Numbered from the stretch's first letter, positions 24,896 through 34,938 are shown. The stretch is 64,000 nucleotides of DNA from Pantoea sp. A4 (GCF_000295955.2 NZ_ALXE01000020.1:98891-162890); one strand, 5' to 3'. A program made the numbers and translations. Notes: a model not told the origin generated them from the sequence alone.

Positions 24896-25783
24896 ATGAT
24901 AAAAAGCAGTATTGATAATCTGGTGGAGTGGATTGAAGAACATAAACATCTGCCACTCAGAATAGATGACATCGCTTCACGATCAGGTTATTCAAAGTGG
25001 TATTTGCAGCGCGTATTTACAGAGGTAACAGGGATTAATATTGCTACGTATTGCCGCCGTCGCAGACTCGCACTGGCCGCGCAGGTGGTTAAATACTCTT
25101 CTATGCCGCTGGCTGAAATTGCCTCATGGTTTGACTATGACTCACAGCAAACGTTAAACAAAGAGTTTATGAAACACTTTCGGTTAACGCCGGGGCAAAT
25201 CAGACAGAACAGTACGATGAACTGGGAAATACTGTATCCCACGTTGCAAAAGTATGATCCAGAATTTCATCATCCCGTTACGCTGACGTCAGCGCCTGTC
25301 GCCAACTTACAGGGGTTGTATCATAGCTACATGCTGAGTCCCGAGGAGTTGGACAAGCATCCCGTGGCACAACGAAAAAGCAAATGGGATAACTTTCTGG
25401 CGCAGTTTTCGGTAAAGCCTGACAAGGTCTATTGCCTCACTGGACCCGAATTGTCAGGCATTGAACTGCATGGCGTAAAATATGGCTATATTACCTGTGT
25501 ACCTCCGGAGGCGATGGAGAGCTACACCGGCTCAGCCACCTCCGAAATTCCGCTGATCGGGGATGCCTGTTATGCGAAATTCACCTTTCGTGGCCATTAC
25601 ACGCGAGTGGAAAGCTTTATTAAGCATATTTACAATGTCAGATTACATGATATGCAATTAAATCGCGTCGATGGCATGGATATCGAAGAGTTTATTTTAC
25701 AGGGCAGGGCACGTTTCGGTGATGAGCAGGGGAACGTCGCGTTAAATTATTATGTGCCAGTAAAAGCCGTGTTGCAGAGCTAG
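24896..25783 (+). CDS. AraC-family regulator with GyrI-like effector domain (Rob type)
   Basis: 295 residues. The DNA-binding domain is N-terminal (residues about 5-105: DDIASRSGYSKWYLQRVFTE, then MPLAEIASWFDYDSQQTLNK), as in Rob and SoxS-like proteins. The C-terminal part (about 125-295) is a GyrI-like small-molecule-binding domain, ending LNYYVPVKA. GGGAAGGGAA precedes the ATG. It is divergent from the FepA-family receptor and might regulate it, but a stress or drug-response role as for Rob is equally possible. Confidence 0.88.
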   Translation: MIKSSIDNLVEWIEEHKHLPLRIDDIASRSGYSKWYLQRVFTEVTGINIATYCRRRRLALAAQVVKYSSMPLAEIASWFDYDSQQTLNKEFMKHFRLTPGQIRQNSTMNWEILYPTLQKYDPEFHHPVTLTSAPVANLQGLYHSYMLSPEELDKHPVAQRKSKWDNFLAQFSVKPDKVYCLTGPELSGIELHGVKYGYITCVPPEAMESYTGSATSEIPLIGDACYAKFTFRGHYTRVESFIKHIYNVRLHDMQLNRVDGMDIEEFILQGRARFGDEQGNVALNYYVPVKAVLQS

Positions 25784-25860
25784 CCTGTAACCGATGCGGA
25801 GGAATGATTCGCATCGGTTATCTGTTCAAGCATTTTGTCCCGCATATTCTCGCGCTGTCG

Positions 25861-27852
25861 TTAAGACTTGCGCAGTGCCGCCATATCGATGCCCCATAAA
25901 TTCAGCTTGTTATACAACGCAGTGCGTGAAATGCCCAGTACCTGCGCGGATTGTCGTAAATTGCCCTGCATCTGGGCGATCACCGTGAGGATATGCTGAC
26001 GCTCACTGTCTTGTAATGAGGAGAGGGTGTGTTCTGACGAGCTGACATGCCGGTGCTCGGTCATCTCTTCCGGCAAGTCCTGTAGCGTGATTTCCGTCTC
26101 CTGGCAAAGATTGACCATGCGTTCGATCAGGTTCTCCAGTTCACGCACGTTACCCGGCCAGTGCCACGCTTGCAGACACTGCATCGCTTCGGGTGACATC
26201 TGCGGCGGCATACGTTTCAGGCGGGTACAAAGGGCATGAATAAAGGTATTCACCAGTGATGCAATGTCCTCCTGGCGCGCACGCAGCGGCGGAATTTCCA
26301 GCGAAATTACGTTGAGGCGATAGTAGAGATCGCGACGAAACGCGCCTTTTTCCACGGCATCCAGTAGGTTGCAGTGGGTCGCGGCAATGATACGCACGTT
26401 AACCGCAATTGGCGTAGCAGCACCGATGCGTAATACTTCGCTCTCCTGTAGCACGCGTAGCAGGCTGGTTTGCGCTTCCAGCGGCATTTCACCAATTTCA
26501 TCAAGAAACAGCGTGCCACCATCGGCCAGCTCAAATTTCCCTGCGGCACCGCCGCGTCTTGAGCCGGTGAAAGCCCCATCAACGTAGCCAAACAGCTCAC
26601 TCTGCACCAAATCGCGTGGCAACGCGCCGCAGTTGAGCGCGATAAAGGGTTCGGCGTGACGTGCGCTGGCGTTGTGAATGGCCTGGGCGAACAGCTCTTT
26701 GCCCGTGCCACTCTCCCCGTTCAGTAACACGGTGCTGTCACTCCGGCTGCTGGCGCGCGCTTTCTGAATCGCCTGCAACAGGCGGGGGGCGATACCCTGA
26801 ATCATCTCAAAGGTATAGCTGGCACTTGAGCCCATCACTTTACGGCTAATGGCCCGAATGCGCTGAACTTCGCGCAGAGAAAGAACCCGCCCACCGTCCG
26901 GTGCCGGGATCAGCGAAATCAGGCAGGCAACCGGAGCCATGCCTTCCGGATGGAACAGCAGTTCGCGATCGTTGCAAAACGGCAGCGTAAGCAGAGAAGC
27001 ATTTTGTGGCTTGAGCAGGACGTCGATTGGCCCCGCTTGTGGGTCGAGGCCACCAAATAGCTGACGGGCATAGCGGTTCAGGGTTTTGATCCTGCCGAGG
27101 CTATCACAGACAATCACGCCTTCATTCAGGGTTTCCAGAATCGACTGTTGCTCGGCCAGCAAACGGCGCAAGATAAGCTGCTGCCCGACAGCCTCTGCTG
27201 CCGCCTGCACGGTACCCAGAGTATGCGCATTAAAGTTATCGGGCGTTGCCGTCAGGGTTAGCACGCCAATTAGCTTCCCGTTGGCCGCACGCACTGGCGC
27301 GGCCGCACACTGGAAGTGACGTTTACGCAGATCGAGTTTCCAGTTTTCCCCGCTCAATACATAGACCAGCCGCTGTTCGATCAGGCAACGCGCGGTGCAG
27401 TTCGTTCCGAGCACATCTTCGCGCAAAATACTGCCAACCGGGGTGAGATCAGCGCCGCAGTAGTGCAGCGTCACGCCTTGCGCATCCGTCAGATTAATAT
27501 GGCCATCCGGGTTATAGGCCAGCAAATTTTCCATGATGCTGCGTGCCACCAGCACCAGCTCGGCGTTGTATTCCAGGATAGCTGCAAGCTCCTCGGCAGG
27601 CGGTGAGATGTAGCTAAAATGCGCCGGATCGATCTGTCTCTGCTGTGAACGTTGCCAGGAGTGGAGAATACTTTGTCGCATCCAGCCTGGGTGCTCGCCC
27701 CGTTGGAAGCTTTGCCACCCCTGCCACAGCAGGCTGTGCCACTCCGCAGCCTCAGCGGAATCAGGCAGGCTGAAAATCGGATCGCTTTCATCTTTGACCG
27801 GAAGTCGAATTTGCGTCTGCATAACGGATCCCACTGGGCGAGGTATGTTCAT
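25861..27852 (-). CDS. Sigma-54-dependent activator, AcoR/DhaR-like
   Basis: 663 residues if started at 27852; an in-frame ATG at 27822 is also possible. An N-terminal GAF-like sensor part ([20 protein letters not shown] and further) is followed by a PAS-like region. The AAA+ domain has Walker A GESGTGKE near residue 383 and Walker [14 protein letters not shown]-terminal Fis-type helix-turn-helix follows ([20 protein letters not shown]). The sigma-54 contact loop GAFTGA reads GAFTGS. The gene is divergent from an operon carrying a -24/-12 promoter, which it most likely activates. Its own leader carries a ten-base inverted repeat. The inducer is unknown. Confidence 0.9.
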   Translation of the reverse strand: MNIPRPVGSVMQTQIRLPVKDESDPIFSLPDSAEAAEWHSLLWQGWQSFQRGEHPGWMRQSILHSWQRSQQRQIDPAHFSYISPPAEELAAILEYNAELVLVARSIMENLLAYNPDGHINLTDAQGVTLHYCGADLTPVGSILREDVLGTNCTARCLIEQRLVYVLSGENWKLDLRKRHFQCAAAPVRAANGKLIGVLTLTATPDNFNAHTLGTVQAAAEAVGQQLILRRLLAEQQSILETLNEGVIVCDSLGRIKTLNRYARQLFGGLDPQAGPIDVLLKPQNASLLTLPFCNDRELLFHPEGMAPVACLISLIPAPDGGRVLSLREVQRIRAISRKVMGSSASYTFEMIQGIAPRLLQAIQKARASSRSDSTVLLNGESGTGKELFAQAIHNASARHAEPFIALNCGALPRDLVQSELFGYVDGAFTGSRRGGAAGKFELADGGTLFLDEIGEMPLEAQTSLLRVLQESEVLRIGAATPIAVNVRIIAATHCNLLDAVEKGAFRRDLYYRLNVISLEIPPLRARQEDIASLVNTFIHALCTRLKRMPPQMSPEAMQCLQAWHWPGNVRELENLIERMVNLCQETEITLQDLPEEMTEHRHVSSSEHTLSSLQDSERQHILTVIAQMQGNLRQSAQVLGISRTALYNKLNLWGIDMAALRKS

Positions 27853-27855
27853 TAT

Positions 27856-27882
27856 CTTTACATGTTAAGTTGACATGTAAAG
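27856..27882. promoter_or_regulatory. Inverted repeat, candidate enhancer site for the sigma-54 activator
   Basis: Perfect arms CTTTACATGT and ACATGTAAAG with a seven-base spacer, adjacent to the activator start and about 75 bases upstream of the -24/-12 promoter of the divergent operon. Position and symmetry suit an activator-binding site and autoregulation. Confidence 0.7.
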
Positions 27883-27943
27883 TTTACTGCCAATCCCACC
27901 TCTGTTCCTGCGCCTCTCGTCACAGAAAACCCCGATATAAACC

Positions 27944-27959
27944 TGGCATCAGGTTTGCA
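27944..27959 (+). promoter_or_regulatory. Sigma-54 (-24/-12) promoter
   Basis: TGGCATCAGGTTTGCA fits TGGCAC-N5-TTGCA, with GG and GC at the correct spacing. It lies 90 bases before the dehydrogenase start at 28050 and next to a sigma-54 activator gene. Confidence 0.85.
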
Positions 27960-28049
27960 ATTTCATCTCCAGACAGGTGTTTAAGCCAATCTCAATGTGG
28001 ACAACACCAACCCTACCGCTGCATAACGCTTAAATAACAAGGAGTAACG

Positions 28050-29069
28050 ATGACATTATCTACTCAACCTGTTCGTGTTGGCCTGATTGGCGCGGGCCGA
28101 ATGGGCAGCTTCCACGCGGAGAATTTGGCCTGGCGTATTCCCGGTGCAGTGTTAGCGGCTGTAGCCGATCCTGTTGCCGGTGCGGCGGAGAAACTGGCTC
28201 AGCGGCTTGGCGTAGCGAAGTTTTACAGCGATCTCCATGCGCTGTTACAGGATGCCGATATTGATGCGGTTGTCATTGCGGCTCCGGCGCGTACTCACGC
28301 GGAATGGGTGATTGCCGCTGCGCAGGCGGGCAAACATGTGTTTTGTGAAAAGCCGATGGCGGTGACGTTAGAGGAAGCGGACCGGGCAATTGCGGCGGCT
28401 AAACAGGCGGGGGTGGTGTTGCAAGTCGGTTTTAACCGTCGCTTCGACAGCGGCTTTGCTGCCGCTATCACCGCCATCAAGACCGGTGAAAATGGGACAA
28501 CACAGCTGAGCCGTTCATTGACGCGAGATCCTGGCCTGCGCGATCCGGCTCCGATCCCGCAGTGGACCATTTTCCTCGAAACCCTGATTCATGACTTTGA
28601 TACTTTGCTGCACTTCAACCCAGGAGCCCGTCCAACGGAGGTCTATGTACTGGCCGATGCCTTAATTCGTCCAGACTACAAAGATAAAGGTCTGCTGGAT
28701 ACTGCGGTTGTCACCCTGCGCTTTGACAACGGCGCGATCGCTATCGCGGAAGCCAGTTTCCAGGCGGTCTACGGTTATGACGTACGCGGTGAAGTGTTTG
28801 GTAGCAAAGGGATGCTGCAGGCGGGACATATCAATGCCAATCACTGTGTGCGCTACCACCAGGACGGTATTGCTATCGAAACCTCGCGTCTCGATTCCGA
28901 TCTGCTGAATGCGGCTTATGTCGCGGAACTCACGGAGTTTGCACGCTGTATTCGCAGTGGCGAGGTGCCACGAGCAACCGGCGAAGATGCCCGCAATGCG
29001 CTGGAAATTGCTCTGGCCTGCATTGAGTCAGCCCTTCAGCAGCAACCGATCAAGCTGGGAGGACACTAA
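28050..29069 (+). CDS. Gfo/Idh/MocA dehydrogenase, inositol 2-dehydrogenase-like
   Basis: 339 residues. The N-terminal NAD-binding fold is GLIGAGRMGSFHAENL, the conserved EKP is in HVFCEKPMAVTLEEAD, and the catalytic region has TLIHDFDTLLHF. The closest style is IolG-type inositol dehydrogenase, but substrates vary widely in this family. AAGGAG stands six bases before the ATG. It is the first gene after the sigma-54 promoter; its stop overlaps the next start (TAATG). It should act in the cytoplasm on a sugar or cyclitol. Confidence 0.9.
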   Translation: MTLSTQPVRVGLIGAGRMGSFHAENLAWRIPGAVLAAVADPVAGAAEKLAQRLGVAKFYSDLHALLQDADIDAVVIAAPARTHAEWVIAAAQAGKHVFCEKPMAVTLEEADRAIAAAKQAGVVLQVGFNRRFDSGFAAAITAIKTGENGTTQLSRSLTRDPGLRDPAPIPQWTIFLETLIHDFDTLLHFNPGARPTEVYVLADALIRPDYKDKGLLDTAVVTLRFDNGAIAIAEASFQAVYGYDVRGEVFGSKGMLQAGHINANHCVRYHQDGIAIETSRLDSDLLNAAYVAELTEFARCIRSGEVPRATGEDARNALEIALACIESALQQQPIKLGGH

Positions 29070-29848
29070 TGGCCAGCTATTCACTCTCAGTTTGTGCCGA
29101 AATGGTGTTTCTCGATCTTCCGTTTGTCGAGCGGGTTAAACGTATTCATCAACTCGGATTTGGCGTCGAGATCTGGGGCTGGGCGAATAAAGATATTGAT
29201 GCACTGGCGGCAACCGGAGCGCGCTTTACCTCAATGACCGGCTACCTCAGCGGCAATTTGACTGACGACGCGGAGATTGCACAGCTATTACATAGCGCAG
29301 AAGCCTCACTGGCCGTGGCTGAACGGTTAAATTGTCCTGGCCTTAACCTGCATGGGACCGGGCTGAATGACAAAGGCTTGCCGGTGAAACCCGTAGAGGT
29401 CGTCACGGGGGCCATGTGGCTGAAAGCGGCTGAGACACTGCGGCAGGTTGCCAAACTGGGCGAAGCGGCGGGGCGCGTTTTCACCCTTGAAAATCTCAAC
29501 TTGCCGGTTGACCATCCGGGCACACCTTTTGCGCTGGCGGCGGATACCCTGGCGCTGGTGGAAGCCGTCAATAGCCCGGCACTCAAAATGAATCTGGATC
29601 TTTATCACGCACAGATTGGTGAAGGGAACCTGATTGAATTACTTCGCCGCGCGGGTTCGGCCATCGGAGAAATTCAGGTGGCGGATGTCCCAGGCCGCCA
29701 GCAGCCAGGGACGGGAGAAATTAACTACCGCGCCATCGCCCGAACGCTGAATGACATGGGTTACCAGGGCACGGTCGCGATGGAAGGCTGGGCCAGCGGA
29801 GACAGCACGGCTGCACTGGAGCAGTTCCGCGATCATTTTACGCTGTAA
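29069..29848 (+). CDS. Hydroxypyruvate isomerase-like TIM-barrel protein
   Basis: 259 residues. Xylose-isomerase-like barrel features are GFGVEIWGW near the start, LENLNLPVDHPGTP, KMNLDLYHAQIGEGNL, and the strong hydroxypyruvate-isomerase tail QVADVPGRQQPGTGEINY. Glu and Asp ligands for a metal are present. It is translationally coupled to the dehydrogenase. It probably isomerises the keto product of the preceding enzyme; the true substrate need not be hydroxypyruvate. Confidence 0.88.
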   Translation: MASYSLSVCAEMVFLDLPFVERVKRIHQLGFGVEIWGWANKDIDALAATGARFTSMTGYLSGNLTDDAEIAQLLHSAEASLAVAERLNCPGLNLHGTGLNDKGLPVKPVEVVTGAMWLKAAETLRQVAKLGEAAGRVFTLENLNLPVDHPGTPFALAADTLALVEAVNSPALKMNLDLYHAQIGEGNLIELLRRAGSAIGEIQVADVPGRQQPGTGEINYRAIARTLNDMGYQGTVAMEGWASGDSTAALEQFRDHFTL

Positions 29849-29936
29849 ATCTGTGGCCGCCGGGTATTTGCCTGTTGCCAGGCGAACTGCATGGTATTGA
29901 AAAAAAAATAATATCTCACCCCTACAGGAATACCTT

Positions 29937-30854
29937 ATGAAAACCAGAAATCTGATGATTTTGCTCTGTTCGCTGCTGCTTAGCTTGAGTGTGAGTGCCA
30001 AGACCTTCACCGTGGGTGTTGCACTGGCGAACTTTGATCTTAACTTTGTCTCTATTCTCCGTACCCAGATGGAGAAGGAGTTAAAAGACAACCAGCTCAA
30101 CAGCCAGTTTGTTGATGCCAAGGGGGACGTTGCCGTTCAGGTTCAGCAAATAGACGATTTTATTAATCAGGGTGTGGATGCAATTATCCTCAACCCGGTG
30201 GATACCCAGGGTGTTCAACCCATGATTGCTGCGGCAAAAAATGCCGGTATCCCGCTGGTGTTCGTGAACCGTAAACCTGAGGTGAAACTGCCAGAAAATA
30301 TGGCGTATGTGGGCTCTGATTCTGCGCTGGGTGGTCAAATGCAGATGGAGGCCCTGGCGAAGAAAATGAATTACAAAGGTAATGTCGCGATTTTAATGGG
30401 AGCGCTGTCAAATGAGGAAGCCCGTGAACGTACCAAAGCGGTAGAGGCGGTTATCGCTAAGTATAAAGACATGAAAGTGATCGAAAAACAGAGCGCCAAA
30501 TGGCAGCGCAACGAGGCGGTGGACGTGGTCTCTAGCTGGCTGTTGAATCAGCGTCCGATTGATGCGATTGCGGCTAATAATGATGAAATGGCGATCGGGG
30601 CTATCATGGCATTAAACCAGGCGAAGAATGAGAAGGTTCTTGTAGCAGGTATCGACGGCACGCCAGATGGTCAGCAGTTTGTGAAAAACGGCAAAATGAC
30701 GCTGACCATTTTCCAGGATGCCAAAGGGCAGGCGACCGGGGCCGTGCAGGTGGTTAAGGCCTTACTGGAGAAGAAAAAAGTGGAAACCTATAACTGGGTG
30801 CCTTATCAGACCATTACGCCAGAGAACTACACCCAGTTTGCGGCCAAAAATTAA
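29937..30854 (+). CDS. Periplasmic sugar-binding protein, ribose/inositol type
   Basis: 305 residues. Signal peptide (MKTRNLMILL to VSAK). The type-I periplasmic-binding fold is shown by VGVALANFDLNFVSILRTQM, DAIILNPVDTQGVQPMI, VFVNRKPE, AIAANNDEMAIGAIMAL and AGIDGTPDG. AGGAATACCTT precedes the ATG. It is the last gene of the sigma-54 operon and is followed by a strong terminator. No ABC permease or ATPase lies nearby, so it either serves a distant importer or acts as a sensor partner. Confidence 0.9.
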   Translation: MKTRNLMILLCSLLLSLSVSAKTFTVGVALANFDLNFVSILRTQMEKELKDNQLNSQFVDAKGDVAVQVQQIDDFINQGVDAIILNPVDTQGVQPMIAAAKNAGIPLVFVNRKPEVKLPENMAYVGSDSALGGQMQMEALAKKMNYKGNVAILMGALSNEEARERTKAVEAVIAKYKDMKVIEKQSAKWQRNEAVDVVSSWLLNQRPIDAIAANNDEMAIGAIMALNQAKNEKVLVAGIDGTPDGQQFVKNGKMTLTIFQDAKGQATGAVQVVKALLEKKKVETYNWVPYQTITPENYTQFAAKN

Positions 30855-30874
30855 CAGCGCACGCCTGGATGATG

Positions 30875-30901
30875 AAAAACCCCCACTGCTGTGGGGGTTT
30901 T
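30875..30901. terminator. Bidirectional terminator
   Basis: Arms AAAACCCCCAC and GTGGGGGTTTT with a five-base centre, between the convergent binding-protein and cytochrome genes; A and T runs on both sides suit both strands. Confidence 0.88.
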
Positions 30902-30919
30902 CTTTAGTTACGGCGGTAG

Positions 30920-32221
30920 TTATTCAGCATGACCTGCCCAGGGCTTCGCATGGGTGGCTGCTCGGGCTTTCGCAACGTCTTGCTCCGAAACCGCTGTGGC
31001 AGCATTACCCCAGCTATTGCGAATGTATGTCATTACATCAGCAACATTGCTGTCAGACAGCTTCCAGTCAAAGGCCGGCATCCCCGCAGCAGTCGGGTTA
31101 GCATGAGTCAACGGCCCCTCGCTGCCGTTAAGCACGACATTCAACAGGCTGGCTGGATCTGGCGCATTAACCTGACTGTTTCCGGCGAGGGTCGGGATCA
31201 TCTGTCGGATGCCTGAACCGTCTGAAACATGGCAGGCGCTACACTGCGATTCAAAGACCTTTTTGCCCACAATCATCGGCTCGCTGGTACTGGCGACGGC
31301 GGCAGGAACCGGCGTATTCGATGCAGGCAGCGATTTGAGATAGCTGGCGATAGCGTGCAGATCGGCATCTGTCATGTATTGCGTCGAGTTCTCAATCGCC
31401 TCGGTCATCGGGCCAGAGGACGCCGTTTCACGGTTGGTGCCAGAACGCAGATAGCTGACGATATCCTCATTACTCCATTTACCCAAACCCGTGTGTGGAT
31501 TTGAGGTGAGATCTGGCGCATTCCAGCCCTGCAAGGCACCGCCCTGCAAGTAAGCGGAAGAGTCACCACCCAGCAGGTTCTTCGGCGTATGGCAAGAGGC
31601 ACAGTGGCCCGGACCATCCACCAGATAAGCCCCACGGTTGATTTCAGCCGTGGATAACTCCTGCGGTTGGAACACCTGATCGTGGAAGAACATCAGGTTC
31701 CAGCCTGCCAACGTCCAGCGCTGGTTGAACGGGAACGGTAGCTGGTTTTCAACCACCTTATTCTTCACTGGAGCGATGGTGCGGATATAGGCCCAGAGAT
31801 CGGCCAGATCCTGATCGGTCAGTTTGGCATAGGCATTGTAAGGCATGGCCGCATACAGATAACCATGTGAACCCACCCCATGGCGCACCGCGCGATCAAA
31901 CTGCTCCTGATCCCAACCGCCAATCCCGGTCTCTTGGTCCGACGTAATGTTGGAGGACAAAATGTCACCAAACGGCGTATGTAAGGTATAACCACCAGCA
32001 AACGGTTTGCCGCCTTCCTGCGTGTGGCAAGCCGTACAGTCCGACAGACGGGCAACATATTCGCCCCGTTTAATTTGATCGGCAGAAGCCGTGTCTGCCA
32101 CCTTAATGGACTGCGGATAGCTTTTGTGTAATCCGTACTCGACCAGTGCGGTGTAACCCAGGGCACCGGCCACCACGACTGCGCCAACCGCCAGAGCAGC
32201 GCTACGTAATTTAATCGCCAT
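30920..32221 (-). CDS. Tri-haem cytochrome c subunit of a periplasmic (gluconate-type) dehydrogenase
   Basis: 433 residues. The N-terminal hydrophobic signal/anchor (about 7-25) is followed by three c-type haem sites: CTACH near residue 60, CASCH near 206 and CSACH near 329. This three-haem subunit passes electrons from the FAD subunit to ubiquinone in gluconate, 2-ketogluconate and sorbitol dehydrogenases of enteric and acetic bacteria. The start is ten bases after the stop of the GMC subunit gene, so it closes the three-gene operon. Confidence 0.93.
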   Translation of the reverse strand: MAIKLRSAALAVGAVVVAGALGYTALVEYGLHKSYPQSIKVADTASADQIKRGEYVARLSDCTACHTQEGGKPFAGGYTLHTPFGDILSSNITSDQETGIGGWDQEQFDRAVRHGVGSHGYLYAAMPYNAYAKLTDQDLADLWAYIRTIAPVKNKVVENQLPFPFNQRWTLAGWNLMFFHDQVFQPQELSTAEINRGAYLVDGPGHCASCHTPKNLLGGDSSAYLQGGALQGWNAPDLTSNPHTGLGKWSNEDIVSYLRSGTNRETASSGPMTEAIENSTQYMTDADLHAIASYLKSLPASNTPVPAAVASTSEPMIVGKKVFESQCSACHVSDGSGIRQMIPTLAGNSQVNAPDPASLLNVVLNGSEGPLTHANPTAAGMPAFDWKLSDSNVADVMTYIRNSWGNAATAVSEQDVAKARAATHAKPWAGHAE

Positions 32222-32231
32222 TTTCTTCTCC

Positions 32232-34004
32232 TCAGCTCACCATTGGACCTGGATTTTTCAGGTAGGTATTCACGATGGCGTGAGCCGTCCACAACGTCAG
32301 CGCGCTCAAGGTAATCGTCGGGTTATAACCGCCATTGTTCGGGAACGAAGAGGCACCCATGACAAACAGGTTGTGGGCATCCCAGTGTTGCTGATAGCGG
32401 TTCAACACGGACGTGGCAGGATCTTTACCCATTACGGCACCACCAATGGTGTGCGAGCTGTCGTAGGCGCGGAACGGAGAGTTATGTTTATCCGGGAAAG
32501 ACTCGGTCTCCCACGAGGTCGCGCCAGATACCTTCGCAATATCTTCGATGCGATCGCGGATATAGCGTGCCATCAGGCGGTCGTTCTCGTTGTAGTCAAA
32601 GGTCAGGCGCAATAATGGCTGGCCATTCTCGTCGCTGTAGTTAGGGTCCAGCGACAGATAAGAGTCACGGTGGGAGTAAGATGTTCCCTGACCCTGGATC
32701 TTGGCGTAGTTCTGGTAGCTCTTCTGGAAGGTTTTTTTCCATTCTGAACCCCACATCTTGCTGCCTGGTGGCAGGCGATCGGTCATGCCCAATGGTGTTC
32801 CCTGATCGGACAGCGCCTGAATGCCAGCACCACCCAGGAAGCCCAGACCGGTGTGATCAAAGTTATCGCCGTTGAAATCATCGATCTGGGTGGAGAGCGC
32901 GCCGGTAGAAATGAACGGGTTCATCTGTTCATTTTCATAGTAGAGGTAGCCCATGGACATGGTCTGGTAGTTATAGGCACGTCCCAGCGTCCCTTCACCA
33001 GTTGCGTGATCATACGCTTTACCAATTTTGGACAGCAGCAGCAAACGGACGTTGTCCAACTGGTAAGCGGTGAGACAGACGATATCTGCCGGTTGGAAAC
33101 CGGTATTGCCATCGGAATCCAGGAAGGTCACACCCGTGACGGTTTTGCCGTCTTCAGCCTTATCGATATGCAATGCGGTGCATTCAGTCAGCAGGGTAAA
33201 GTTGGTGCGATCCATCAATGCCGGAACTACGCAGATGTTAGGTGATGATTTGGACCAGTTACCACAGCCGTAAAAACCGCAATAGCCACAGTAGGTGCAG
33301 GGGGCTAAATTAATTCCCAGTGGGTTGGTGTAGGCTGCGCCAATGGTGCCTGCCGGGATCGGGAAGGGGTGGTAACCCATTTTTTCGGTGATCTGATGGA
33401 ATTTGTCGTTCCAGTGGGAGCGAATCAACGGCGGTGTGGGATATTCGCTGCTGCGGCTTCCTTCAAAGGGATTTCCGCCATCCTGTTTCTCACCGTTGAG
33501 CACGCCTGCTTTACCTGAAATACCGGCAATTTTTTCGATGCGATCATAGAACGGCTCAAGATCCTGGTAGGTTACGCCCCAGTCCTGAACAATCAGACCG
33601 TCTGCCAGCTTCATGTTGTGATAGCGTTCACGCAGGCGGGTTTCCATTTCGAAATCTGAAGGGTTAAAGCGCCAGGCGTTCGCAGCCCAGTGCTTGCCCG
33701 CGCCACCGACGCTGTAACCCATCTGGAAGGCGTTCCAGTCGCGGGCCGGCAACGCCTTTTGGCTGCTGTCGTTACGGAAGGTCAGTGTTTCAACGCGGGT
33801 GGGCTTGAGGATTTCGCGACGTACACCGTAGCGTAATTCATCAGCAGCAATCGCCGGAGAAAAGTTAGTTTGGGTTTGTTCCCACGGGCCGCGTTCAATG
33901 GCAACGACGTTTAATCCTGCTCGGGTCAGTTCTTCAGCCATGAGTGAACCGGCCCAGCCGAGGCCGATAATAACGGCATCCGCTTTTGGTCTGGTGTAAT
34001 TCAT
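32232..34004 (-). CDS. GMC-family FAD subunit of a gluconate-type dehydrogenase
   Basis: 590 residues. The FAD-binding GLGWAGSL lies at 14-21, and the C-terminal GMC signature is NLFVMGASSFPNNGGYNPTI with an invariant His/Asn region. A cysteine-rich stretch CTYCGYCGFYGC near 240-250 matches the iron-sulfur cluster site known in FAD-dependent fructose and glucose dehydrogenases. There is no signal peptide; the protein is expected to leave the cytoplasm with its Tat-tagged small subunit. It oxidises a sugar or sugar acid in the periplasm; gluconate or 2-ketogluconate are the likeliest substrates. Confidence 0.92.
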   Translation of the reverse strand: MNYTRPKADAVIIGLGWAGSLMAEELTRAGLNVVAIERGPWEQTQTNFSPAIAADELRYGVRREILKPTRVETLTFRNDSSQKALPARDWNAFQMGYSVGGAGKHWAANAWRFNPSDFEMETRLRERYHNMKLADGLIVQDWGVTYQDLEPFYDRIEKIAGISGKAGVLNGEKQDGGNPFEGSRSSEYPTPPLIRSHWNDKFHQITEKMGYHPFPIPAGTIGAAYTNPLGINLAPCTYCGYCGFYGCGNWSKSSPNICVVPALMDRTNFTLLTECTALHIDKAEDGKTVTGVTFLDSDGNTGFQPADIVCLTAYQLDNVRLLLLSKIGKAYDHATGEGTLGRAYNYQTMSMGYLYYENEQMNPFISTGALSTQIDDFNGDNFDHTGLGFLGGAGIQALSDQGTPLGMTDRLPPGSKMWGSEWKKTFQKSYQNYAKIQGQGTSYSHRDSYLSLDPNYSDENGQPLLRLTFDYNENDRLMARYIRDRIEDIAKVSGATSWETESFPDKHNSPFRAYDSSHTIGGAVMGKDPATSVLNRYQQHWDAHNLFVMGASSFPNNGGYNPTITLSALTLWTAHAIVNTYLKNPGPMVS

Positions 34005-34017
34005 AATATTCTTCTTA

Positions 34018-34749
34018 TTAAGCTTTCAGGAGTTGAATAATGCTGATGGGTTCAATATTAAGTTTCTGTCCCTTGAGCGGGGCGTAATCGCGATAGTCAT
34101 ATCTCGCGCCTGGGAAACCAATCATGCGCCAACCCACCATATTACGGTTGCCACCGTAAACAGGATCGGCGAGGAAGCCTTCCTGAACATTCGTTAAGAA
34201 CTGACTAAATAGCTCTTTTCCTGAAATTGAAGTATAGCTGAAGTTATTTGCTTCCATTTGTTCGAGATAATGATCTTTCGCGGCATCATCGAGGTCAGTG
34301 AAAGATTTACCGGTCAGGCTCTTACAATGCGTATCCAGTTCGCTCAACCCGTGGCGATAAATTTCAGCCGGCGTTAAAGGAGACTGGTTACCTTGAGAAT
34401 CCGTTCCTTTTTCAAATGGCCCGGTATTGTAGCGCCAGCTGGCTTTGCCATAGCTGCCAGCCAGTTGGTTATCAATGAAGACCACACAACCCGCCTGAGA
34501 GGCGCTGATGCTTAATTCATCAGCTGGGATCAGACGATCGAAAATAGCCGTGACTAATTCATACTCACGTTGGTTGAGGTACATTTTTTTTGTAGGATCG
34601 GCCGGGGTAGGCGGCAGTGTTTCTTTTGCTCGCCATAGCTTGCCACCGTTATAAATTTTTTCTGCCGCCCCTGCCGGTTTAAATACCGATGCGGCTGTCC
34701 CTGTTGTTGCCAGAACCAAACCTGCTTTAATGAAACTACGACGTTCCAT
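34018..34749 (-). CDS. Small Tat-exported subunit (gluconate 2-dehydrogenase subunit 3)
   Basis: 243 residues from the ATG at 34749, giving MERRSFIKAGLVLATTG, a twin-arginine signal; an in-frame ATG at 34761 adds four residues. The mature part is of the gluconate 2-dehydrogenase subunit 3 family (ELVTAIFDRLIPADE, and VGWRMIGFPGARYDYRDY near the end). It is the export chaperone/partner of the FAD subunit. First gene of the operon, with a 13-base gap to the next. Confidence 0.92.
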   Translation of the reverse strand: MERRSFIKAGLVLATTGTAASVFKPAGAAEKIYNGGKLWRAKETLPPTPADPTKKMYLNQREYELVTAIFDRLIPADELSISASQAGCVVFIDNQLAGSYGKASWRYNTGPFEKGTDSQGNQSPLTPAEIYRHGLSELDTHCKSLTGKSFTDLDDAAKDHYLEQMEANNFSYTSISGKELFSQFLTNVQEGFLADPVYGGNRNMVGWRMIGFPGARYDYRDYAPLKGQKLNIEPISIIQLLKA

Positions 34750-34938
34750 ACGATGCTCCATAGAATAAGAGTCACCGACTACATGGAAACAGCCTCGCTT
34801 AAATAAAATTCAGGCGAAGTAATCCACTAGACAGTGTTAATTATGAGTTTTTTAATTTGAAGTGAGCTGCTATTACTGGGATGTGAAATATTCTCCTTAT
34901 ATTAAGGCTCGCCATTGGAAACAATGGCGAGCAGGACG

